From JBGQOJ01 sp052119585 (GTDB taxonomy: Bacteria > Pseudomonadota > Alphaproteobacteria > Rhodobacterales > Rhodobacteraceae), in NCBI RefSeq assembly GCF_052119585.1, contig NZ_JBGQOJ010000018.1, positions 5,113-69,112 on the forward strand: a stretch of DNA of 64,000 nt, read 5' to 3'. The notes beneath the pieces were generated by a model, which saw only the letters and a list, made by a program, of their open reading frames with translations, had not been told where the DNA came from and did not search any database. Shown here piece by piece: positions 17,861 to 25,152 of the stretch. Both the position numbers and the translations under genes were made by a program. Numbering within the stretch: position 1 is the first letter of the stretch; every line of letters starts with the position of its first letter.

Positions 17861-19516
17861 ATGGCCGCCTATCAATACGTATATTTCATGGATGGTGTGT
17901 CCAAAACCTACCCCGGTGGCAAGAAATGCTTCGAGAATATCCGCCTGAACTTCCTTCCCGGTGTGAAAATCGGCGTCGTCGGTGTGAACGGCTCGGGTAA
18001 ATCGACCCTGATGCGGATCATGGCCGGCATCGACAAGGATTTCGCAGGCGAGGCATGGGCCGCCGAAGGGGCGCATGTCGGCTATCTGCCGCAGGAACCC
18101 ACGCTTGATGAAACCCTTGATGTGCGCGGCAACGTGATGCTGGGTGTCGCCCCGAAAAAGGCGATCCTCGACCGCTACAACGAACTTGCGATGAACTACT
18201 CGGACGAAACCGCCGACGAGATGGCGCAGTTGCAAGACGAGATCGACGCACAGAACCTGTGGGATCTGGACGCCCAGATCGACGTCTCGATGGAGGCCCT
18301 GCGCTGCCCCGCCGACGATGCCGATGTCACGACGCTTTCGGGCGGTGAAAAGCGCCGCGTCGCGCTGTGCAAGTTGTTGCTGGAACAGCCCGACATGCTG
18401 CTGCTTGACGAGCCGACCAACCACCTTGACGCCGAAACCATCGCATGGCTGCAAAACCACCTGATGGACTACAAGGGCACGATCCTGTGCGTCACCCACG
18501 ACCGTTACTTCCTGGACAGCATCACCAGTTGGATTCTGGAACTGGACCGTGGCGCGGGTATCCCGTGGGAAGGCAACTATTCCAGTTGGCTGGAGCAAAA
18601 GGCGAAACGCCTGAGCCAGGAATCGCGCGAGGACAAATCGCGTCAGAAAACGCTGGAACGCGAACTCGACTGGATGCGTCAGGGTGCCAAGGCACGTCAG
18701 GCCAAATCCAAGGCCCGGATCAGTGCCTATAACGATATGGCCAACCAGTCGGAACGTGAAAAGATGGGCAAGGCCCAGATCATCATCCCGAACGGTCCGC
18801 GCCTTGGTGAAAAGGTGATCGAGGTCGAAGGGCTGAAAAAGGCCATGGGCGACAAGCTGTTGATCGAGGATCTATCGTTCTCGATCCCGCCCGGCGCGAT
18901 TGTCGGCGTGATCGGCCCGAACGGCGCGGGTAAAACCACGTTGTTCCGGATGATGACCGGACAGGAACAGCCCGACGAGGGCAGCGTGACCTTCGGTGAC
19001 ACCGTCGATCTGTCCTATGTTGATCAGTCCCGCGACGATCTGGACGCGCACAAATCCGTCTGGGAGGCGATCACCGACGCCTCTGAAATCATCCAGCTGG
19101 GCGAGGCTGAAATGAACAGCCGCGCCTATTGCTCTGCGTTCAACTTCAAGGGCGGCGACCAGCAGAAAAAGGTCGGCATCCTGTCGGGCGGCGAACGCAA
19201 CCGCGTCCACATGGCGCGGCTGCTGAAATCGGGCGGCAACGTGCTGCTGCTTGATGAGCCGACCAACGACCTTGACGTCGAAACGCTTCGTGCGCTTGAA
19301 GATGCGCTGGTCGACTTTGCCGGATGCGCCGTGGTCATCAGCCACGATCGTTTCTTCCTAGACCGGATCTGCACCCATATTCTGGCATTCGAGGGCGACG
19401 CCCATGTCGAGTGGTTCGAGGGCAACTTCGAGGATTACGAAGAAGACAAAAAGCGCCGTCTGGGTGCCGACGCGCTGGAACCCAAGCGGGTGAAGTTCAA
19501 GAAGTTCGTAAGGTAA
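17861..19516 (+). CDS. ettA: Energy-dependent translational throttle protein EttA (ABC-F)
   Basis: A 551-residue soluble ABC-F ATPase with two nucleotide-binding domains and no membrane part. It binds the ribosomal E site and gates the first elongation steps according to ATP/ADP. The first domain has Walker A GVNGSGKS at 41-48, signature LSGGEKRRV and Walker B LLLDEPTNHLD. The second has GPNGAGKTT, LSGGERNRV and LLLDEPTNDLD. An arm insert within domain 1 and a charged linker (about 245-300) are typical of EttA. The ATG is preceded by GGAGCAGAAC. Confidence 0.97.
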   Translation: MAAYQYVYFMDGVSKTYPGGKKCFENIRLNFLPGVKIGVVGVNGSGKSTLMRIMAGIDKDFAGEAWAAEGAHVGYLPQEPTLDETLDVRGNVMLGVAPKKAILDRYNELAMNYSDETADEMAQLQDEIDAQNLWDLDAQIDVSMEALRCPADDADVTTLSGGEKRRVALCKLLLEQPDMLLLDEPTNHLDAETIAWLQNHLMDYKGTILCVTHDRYFLDSITSWILELDRGAGIPWEGNYSSWLEQKAKRLSQESREDKSRQKTLERELDWMRQGAKARQAKSKARISAYNDMANQSEREKMGKAQIIIPNGPRLGEKVIEVEGLKKAMGDKLLIEDLSFSIPPGAIVGVIGPNGAGKTTLFRMMTGQEQPDEGSVTFGDTVDLSYVDQSRDDLDAHKSVWEAITDASEIIQLGEAEMNSRAYCSAFNFKGGDQQKKVGILSGGERNRVHMARLLKSGGNVLLLDEPTNDLDVETLRALEDALVDFAGCAVVISHDRFFLDRICTHILAFEGDAHVEWFEGNFEDYEEDKKRRLGADALEPKRVKFKKFVR

Positions 19517-19524
19517 AAGTCAGC

Positions 19525-19552
19525 AAAAGGGGCGCAATAGCGCCCCTTTTTT
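19525..19552 (+). terminator. Rho-independent terminator after ettA
   Basis: Stem GGGGCGC/GCGCCCC with an AATA loop, flanked by AAAA and six Ts, starting eight bases after the ettA stop codon. The A and T flanks also allow function from the minus strand, where the HupE-like gene ends at 19561. Confidence 0.93.
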
Positions 19553-19560
19553 GAATCAGA

Positions 19561-20727
19561 TCAAATCCAGACCCGCTCGATAAACCAATAGCCGCCAACC
19601 AGTGCGATCCCCAAAGACGCAGGGTTGCTGATGCGGCTTCGATACCAGTCCTTTTGCCGGAACCATGCGCCCACCGCCAGAAACGCCAGTGCGATCACCG
19701 TCAACTGGCCCAGTTCGACGCCGATGTTGAACCCGATAAGGCCAAGCACGAAACGCTGCGGGTCAAGGCCGATCTCTCCCAAAACCGACGCGAACCCCAA
19801 CCCGTGCAAGAGGCCGAAGGCGAACACCACAAAGGGGCGCCAGCGGATGATGTCCTTTGTCAGAATGTTTTCCACGGCCACATAGACAATGGATGCCGCG
19901 ATCAACGGCTCGACGATTGTGGCGGGCACGGTGACATATCCCAGAATTCCCAAGGCAAGCGCGACCGTATGGGCAAGGGTGAATGCCGTAACCTGAAGCA
20001 GCAAGGGGCGCGCCTTCAGTGACAGGAAAAACAGCCCCAACACGAACAGGATATGATCCAGCCCCTTGGGCAGGATATGCTCGAACCCGATCTTGATATA
20101 GGTGCCGAACGCCCGCAGCGCGCCCTCGTTCGCGGTGCCCGTGCGCGGAATGACCGCAGAGCTTTGTCCGTCGGTCAGATAGCCGGTATAGGCCGTCTCG
20201 GCCGCGCCAGTCTGACGCAAGACCAACGGGCCGAAACTGCGATCCCAACCGACCGTCACGCCTTCGTCGTTCGCGGGCAGGATGGCGGTCATGGAAATAT
20301 GCGAATCCCGCGGCAGGTCGATATCGCCGATATCGCCGATCACAACGGCCGTTAGGTCGGGGATGATCCGCTCAGGCCCCACCATAATGTTCAAACCGGC
20401 CTGCATCTGCGGCCAGAACCTGCGAAAATCCGCCTCCATCGCCTCGGGGTCTTTGGCGCGCAGGCTGTCATAGTCTTTGGCTTGCGCCGCCTCGTTGGTG
20501 TCGGTCACATCGGTCAGATTGATCCCCGCAACAAAGGCCTCGACGTTCAGTTGCAGATCCAGCGTCAGGGATTGCCCCTCGATCATAAGATCGGCAATCG
20601 CGGGCCGCACCTCGTGCGCGGCGGCGGCAAAGGCTGTGGCGGCGATCACAAACATGGCACAGAGACTTGACTTCACCCCCGCAAAGCGCACCCTCTGGGG
20701 TGTTCGAAAAAGGATCGTGTCGCGCAT
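19561..20727 (-). CDS. HupE/UreJ-family membrane protein
   Basis: A 388-residue protein with an N-terminal signal-like helix (SLCAMFVIAATAFAAAAHEV), an extracytoplasmic beta-rich region (about 40-200) and a C-terminal block of about six to seven membrane helices. The helices begin at IGFEHILPKGLDHILFVLGLFF, the HupE-type His motif, and include FAFGLLHGLGFASVL. HupE/UreJ proteins are linked to nickel or other metal uptake; many long versions like this one have no proven substrate. The ATG at 20727 has GGAG seven bases upstream. It is head-to-head with a DUF4198 gene and the two start codons overlap. An in-frame GTG further in is an alternative start. Confidence 0.85.
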   Translation of the reverse strand: MRDTILFRTPQRVRFAGVKSSLCAMFVIAATAFAAAAHEVRPAIADLMIEGQSLTLDLQLNVEAFVAGINLTDVTDTNEAAQAKDYDSLRAKDPEAMEADFRRFWPQMQAGLNIMVGPERIIPDLTAVVIGDIGDIDLPRDSHISMTAILPANDEGVTVGWDRSFGPLVLRQTGAAETAYTGYLTDGQSSAVIPRTGTANEGALRAFGTYIKIGFEHILPKGLDHILFVLGLFFLSLKARPLLLQVTAFTLAHTVALALGILGYVTVPATIVEPLIAASIVYVAVENILTKDIIRWRPFVVFAFGLLHGLGFASVLGEIGLDPQRFVLGLIGFNIGVELGQLTVIALAFLAVGAWFRQKDWYRSRISNPASLGIALVGGYWFIERVWI

Positions 20728-21541
20728 GTTCAATCTCCGTTCACTGACTATCTGCCTTGCACTGGGCCTGACCGCAAGCCCGACCCTATCCCATGAGTTC
20801 TGGCTTGATCCAACTGATTTTCAAGTCGAAACGGGTCAAAAAATCGTGGCGGATATAAAGGTCGGCCAGGATTTCAAGGGCGGCACATATTCCTACATGC
20901 CCCGCGCCTTTGTCCGGTTCGACATCGCCGCAGGCGATGCAATGGCCCCTGTCGAAGGGCGCATGGGCAATATTCCCGCCGTTGATACCGCGCCCTTGGC
21001 GGATGGCCTGAACATCCTTGTCCACCAGACCACCGATACGGTTCTGACCTATACCGAGTGGGAAAAGTTTACCGGCTTCGTCAAGCACAAGGATTTCAAA
21101 GGCGTTCTGGAACGTCACGCCGAACGCGGGCTGGCAGAGGAAAAGTTCAAAGAGGTCTATTCGCGCTATGCCAAAAGCCTTGTCGCCGTCGGGGATGGCA
21201 AGGGCACAGATCGCACCTTCGGGATGGAGACCGAGATCGTCGCATTGGCGAACCCCTATACCGATGACCTCAGCGCCGGACTGCCGGTGAAGGTTCTGTA
21301 TCAGGGCATGCCCCGCGCCGATGCGCAGGTCGAAATCTTTGACCGCAATGCGAACGCCGAGGTGGTGACAACAACAACGCGCACCGACAGTCAGGGAATC
21401 GCGATGATCCCGGTGCTGGCGGGTCACACCTATATGGTGGATGCGGTCGTTCTGCGGGAACCCGATGCCGCCAAGGCGGAGCAGACACAGGCCCTGTGGG
21501 AAAGCCTGTGGGCCAACCTGACCTTTGCAGTGCCCGGTTAG
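20726..21541 (+). CDS. DUF4198 domain-containing secreted protein (NikK/CbiK-type)
   Basis: A 271-residue protein with a signal peptide (MFNLRSLTICLALGLTASPTLS) followed at once by HEFWLDP, the hallmark of DUF4198 proteins; the new N-terminal His after cleavage could bind metal. A C-terminal Ig/prealbumin-like strand region (LPVKVLYQGMPRADAQVEIF, then TDSQGIAMIPVLAGHTYMVDAV) completes the fold. Some DUF4198 proteins are periplasmic nickel-binding parts of ECF transporters. The divergent HupE-like neighbour fits a metal-handling pair, but this is inference. The ATG at 20726 has AAGGA at a rather long spacing of about 12 bases. Confidence 0.85.
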   Translation: MFNLRSLTICLALGLTASPTLSHEFWLDPTDFQVETGQKIVADIKVGQDFKGGTYSYMPRAFVRFDIAAGDAMAPVEGRMGNIPAVDTAPLADGLNILVHQTTDTVLTYTEWEKFTGFVKHKDFKGVLERHAERGLAEEKFKEVYSRYAKSLVAVGDGKGTDRTFGMETEIVALANPYTDDLSAGLPVKVLYQGMPRADAQVEIFDRNANAEVVTTTTRTDSQGIAMIPVLAGHTYMVDAVVLREPDAAKAEQTQALWESLWANLTFAVPG

Positions 21542-21687
21542 CTGCATTGCGCAGCACGCCCTATACAATCCGAAAAAACCGCAGTATGAGGCGCAATCAA
21601 GTTCCGCAGGCAGATCCTGCGGGGCAACGCGCCTGCCTGATGGATGGTCCATTTATTCGGCGCTGACACACAGTCCGAAAGATTGAC

Positions 21688-23778
21688 ATGACACAGATTG
21701 AAGGCATCGTTTCGCCGCTTGCACAGGCGTTGACAAAACGTGGTTACACTGACCTGACCCCCGTTCAGAAAGCAATGGCCGACCCGGCACTTGTGAACTC
21801 CGACGTTCTGGTTTCCGCCCAGACCGGCTCGGGCAAGACCGTCGCGTTCGGCCTTGCCATTGCCCCCACCCTTCTGGGTGATTCGGAAACCTTTGGCCGC
21901 GCCGATATTCCCCTGACATTGATCGTGGCACCCACCCGTGAACTGGCGCTTCAGGTCAGCCGGGAACTGGAATGGCTTTACGCGCTGACAGGCGCGAAAA
22001 TCGCGACCTGCGTCGGCGGCATGGACATGCGCAACGAGCGTCGCACGCTGGAGCGTGGCGCGCATATCGTTGTCGGCACCCCCGGCCGTCTGAAAGACCA
22101 CATTCTGCGCAAGTCGCTGGACATGTCCGCCATGCGCGCCATCGTTCTGGACGAAGCCGATGAAATGCTGGACCTCGGGTTCCGCGAAGATCTGGAATTC
22201 ATTCTGGGCGAAGCCCCCGAAGACCGCCGCACGCTGATGTTCTCGGCCACGGTGCCCCGTTCCATCGCAGCCCTTGCCAAAAGCTATCAAAAAGACGCCG
22301 TGCGCGTGTCCACCACAGCCGAGCGCGACCAGCACGTCGACATCGAATACCGCGCCATGACCGTTGCCACTTCGGACCGCGAGAACGCAATCATCAACGT
22401 TCTGCGCTATTACGAGGCACGCAATGCTCTTGTGTTCTGCGGCACCCGCGCGATGGTCAACCACCTGACGGCACGGCTCAACAATCGCGGTTTCTCGGTC
22501 GTGGCCCTGTCGGGCGAACTGTCGCAGAACGAACGCAGCCATGCGCTTCAGGCGATGCGCGACGGGCGCGCTCGGGTTTGCGTCGCAACCGATGTGGCCG
22601 CCCGCGGCATCGACTTGCCCGGTCTGGAACTGGTTGTTCACGCCGATCTTCCGTCGAACTCTGAAACCTTGCTGCACCGCTCTGGCCGGACCGGCCGTGC
22701 GGGCAACAAAGGCGTCAGCGCCATCATCGTTCCCCAGAACTTTCGCAAAAAGGCAGAGCGCCTTTTGCAGGGCGCCAAGGTCAACGCCACATGGGCCCCG
22801 CCCCCGTCCGCGACCGAAGTCATCGGCCGTGACAACGAGCGCCTTCTGGGCGATCCGATGCTGACAGAGCCGGTGGGCAAGGACGATCTGCCGTTCGTGC
22901 AGCAGCTCCTGGAGCTGCACACCCCAGAGCAACTGGCCGCAGCCTTTGTCCGCGTTTACCGCGCCAAAAGCTCTGCCCCGGAGGAGCTGAACGACAAGCC
23001 ACTGGACACCAAGAAGCCCGCGAAAGAGGACTTTGGCGCCAGCGTCTGGATTTCGGTGTCTGTCGGTCGCAACCAGAACGCAGAGCCACGCTGGCTGTTG
23101 CCGCTGCTGTGCCGATCGGGTGACATCACAAAGCAGGAAATCGGTGCGATCCGCATGCAGCCCGAAGAAACCCATGTGCAGTTGGCTGCCGGTTGCTTTG
23201 ACGCTTTCATGACGGCGATCGGTCCCAAGGCCGAACTGGAAGACGGCATTCGCGTGACCCGGATGAACGGCACCCCCGAAGGCGCAGACAGCCCGCGCCC
23301 CGAACGGGCAGAGCGTGGACCGCGCCCCGAGCGCAGCGAGCGCCCCGCCTTTGGCGAGCGCAAGCCCTACACGCCAAAAGACGATGCCGCACCGCGCAAG
23401 CCCTACTCTCCAGACCGGAACGCCGATGATGCGCCGCGCACCTCGACGCCCTATGTCAAAAAGCCCTATGCGGCGAAATCCGACGCGGGCCGCAAACCCT
23501 ATCTGCCGGAAACGACAGATGGCGCGGTAACAGAGCGGGCAAAGCCGAAAGGCAAGTTCAGCCAGAAGCCGCCCTACAAATCCGAAGGCAAGCCAGCGGG
23601 CAAACCCGCCTATCGTTCCGAAGGCAAGCCGTCGAGTGACAAACCGGCGTTCAAGGGCGGCAAGCCGACAGGCGGCAAGCCTCCGTTCAAGGGTAAACCG
23701 GCGGCGGCGGGCAAATTTGCAAAGGCGGGCGATTCATCGGTCAGCCTGCGCAAGCCCCGCACCAAGCCCGCAAAGTAA
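21688..23778 (+). CDS. DEAD-box RNA helicase with DbpA-type RNA-binding domain
   Basis: A 696-residue RNA helicase close to DeaD/CsdA. The core has the Q motif (GYTDLTPVQ), motif I AQTGSGKT, motif II DEAD, motif III SAT and motif VI HRSGRTGRAG in the first 350 residues. A DbpA-type RNA-binding domain lies at about 450-530 (VWISVSVGRNQ to IRVTRM). The last 155 residues are low-complexity, rich in Lys, Pro, Gly and Arg with repeats such as KPYxPK and KPxGKPxF, a basic tail for RNA binding. Likely roles are ribosome assembly and mRNA unwinding, often induced in the cold. The 146-base region upstream can form a CGCAGG/CCTGCG hairpin. Confidence 0.93.
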   Translation: MTQIEGIVSPLAQALTKRGYTDLTPVQKAMADPALVNSDVLVSAQTGSGKTVAFGLAIAPTLLGDSETFGRADIPLTLIVAPTRELALQVSRELEWLYALTGAKIATCVGGMDMRNERRTLERGAHIVVGTPGRLKDHILRKSLDMSAMRAIVLDEADEMLDLGFREDLEFILGEAPEDRRTLMFSATVPRSIAALAKSYQKDAVRVSTTAERDQHVDIEYRAMTVATSDRENAIINVLRYYEARNALVFCGTRAMVNHLTARLNNRGFSVVALSGELSQNERSHALQAMRDGRARVCVATDVAARGIDLPGLELVVHADLPSNSETLLHRSGRTGRAGNKGVSAIIVPQNFRKKAERLLQGAKVNATWAPPPSATEVIGRDNERLLGDPMLTEPVGKDDLPFVQQLLELHTPEQLAAAFVRVYRAKSSAPEELNDKPLDTKKPAKEDFGASVWISVSVGRNQNAEPRWLLPLLCRSGDITKQEIGAIRMQPEETHVQLAAGCFDAFMTAIGPKAELEDGIRVTRMNGTPEGADSPRPERAERGPRPERSERPAFGERKPYTPKDDAAPRKPYSPDRNADDAPRTSTPYVKKPYAAKSDAGRKPYLPETTDGAVTERAKPKGKFSQKPPYKSEGKPAGKPAYRSEGKPSSDKPAFKGGKPTGGKPPFKGKPAAAGKFAKAGDSSVSLRKPRTKPAK

Positions 23779-23801
23779 CCTGACCCCGGCTTGAAATAGC
23801 G

Positions 23802-23838
23802 GACAGACGCGAAATCCTGACCAATTTTCGCGTCTGTC
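23802..23838 (+). terminator. Perfect 13-bp stem-loop after helicase gene
   Basis: GACAGACGCGAAA and its exact complement TTTCGCGTCTGTC surround an 11-base loop, 24 bases past the helicase stop codon. There is no U-run. It is probably a terminator or 3'-end stabiliser for the helicase mRNA. Confidence 0.6.
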
Positions 23839-23916
23839 AACACCCCTCGATCCTGCTAGACTGTTCATGGCGGCGCACAGCCGATCCGTGAATGTGACAA
23901 CACGCAGGACAGCACG

Positions 23917-25149
23917 ATGACGTCAAAACCCCTTTGGAAACTGCTGCGGCTGACACGTGTCATGTGGATCCGCATGTCCTTGATCGCGCTGTTGTCCGTC
24001 TTTGCTGCGGTGGCAAGCGTTGTATTGCATCCCTTCATCCCCGCGTTCCTGAACACCCTGCTGACATCTGAAGGGGTCATGCCGGTCCTGACAATTCTTG
24101 CCTCCAGCATGCTGGCCGTCGTCACCTTTTCGCTCAGCGTCATGGTCACGGCCCATCAGGCGGCATCGTCACAGGTGACGCCGCGTGCGCACCGCCTGCT
24201 GTTGGAAGACACGACAACCCAAACCGTGCTGGCCACCTTTCTGGGCGCATTCATCTTTGCGCTGGTGTCGATCATCGTGATCAGTGCCGAACTTTATGGC
24301 GGCAGGTCCGTCGCTGTCATCTTTATCGTCGCGCTTTTTGTGATCGGGTTGGTCGTGGTCGCCATCCTGCGCTGGATCGAGCATCTGTCCTCTCTGGGCA
24401 GCATGGACGATACGACGCGGATGGTGGAACGGGTGGCTAAAAAGGGCATGGCCATGCGTATGTCCGCCCCCTGCATGAAGGCGCAGCCTTTGAAAACAGT
24501 CCCGAAAAAGGCCAAACCCCTGCCCGCGAATGCCTTTGGCTATGTGCAGTTCATTGATATTTCAAGCCTTACCGCCAGCGCCGAAAAGCATGATCTGAAA
24601 ATCTATATCCATGAAAGTCCGGGCCATTTTGTCACCCCGGAAAGCCCGCTTTTGTCCTATGTCGGGCAGGCGGACGACATCGGGGATCATTTGCGAAACG
24701 CCTTTGTCATCGACGACATGCGCACCTTCGATCAGGATCCGCGCTTTGGCCTGATTGTGCTGGCCGAAATCGCCGCAAGGGCGCTGTCACCGGGGATCAA
24801 CGACGCGGGCACCGCGATCGACATCATCACCCGCAGCACCGGCATCCTCAGCACCTTCAAGGATGAAACCACAGACACCGCCAAGGGGCACCCGAATGTT
24901 TTCGTCGCACCCCTGTCCGCCGATGACCTGATCGAGGACGCCTTTTCCCCGATCATCCGCGATGGCGCTGGTGTGCTGGAGGTCCAGACCCGCGTGATGA
25001 AATCACTGTCCTATCTGGCGACACATGACACCCCCGCTCTGGCCAATGCGGCCCGCAAAATGGCAAAACGCGCCCTCGGTTATGCCGAAGACGCGTTGTT
25101 GCTGGACGAGGACAAGGCACGCTTGCGCGCGCTTATGCCCAAGGCTTAG
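23917..25149 (+). CDS. DUF2254 domain-containing membrane protein
   Basis: A 410-residue inner-membrane protein of the DUF2254 family. There are four helices in the first half: about 20-42, 55-80 (LTILASSMLAVVTFSLSVMV), 105-125 and 130-150. A soluble domain follows with the family motifs HESPGHFVTPESPLL and FGLIVLAEIAARALSPGINDAGTAI. The function is unknown in the family; the soluble part looks like a ligand- or ion-gating domain but has no assigned chemistry. It has its own promoter region after the helicase stem-loop and ends three bases short of the convergent gcvP stop. Confidence 0.88.
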   Translation: MTSKPLWKLLRLTRVMWIRMSLIALLSVFAAVASVVLHPFIPAFLNTLLTSEGVMPVLTILASSMLAVVTFSLSVMVTAHQAASSQVTPRAHRLLLEDTTTQTVLATFLGAFIFALVSIIVISAELYGGRSVAVIFIVALFVIGLVVVAILRWIEHLSSLGSMDDTTRMVERVAKKGMAMRMSAPCMKAQPLKTVPKKAKPLPANAFGYVQFIDISSLTASAEKHDLKIYIHESPGHFVTPESPLLSYVGQADDIGDHLRNAFVIDDMRTFDQDPRFGLIVLAEIAARALSPGINDAGTAIDIITRSTGILSTFKDETTDTAKGHPNVFVAPLSADDLIEDAFSPIIRDGAGVLEVQTRVMKSLSYLATHDTPALANAARKMAKRALGYAEDALLLDEDKARLRALMPKA

Positions 25150-25152
25150 CCT

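Noticed and set aside
21538..23175. 545-codon minus-strand frame over the helicase
   Set aside because: Antisense of a strongly supported DEAD-box gene.
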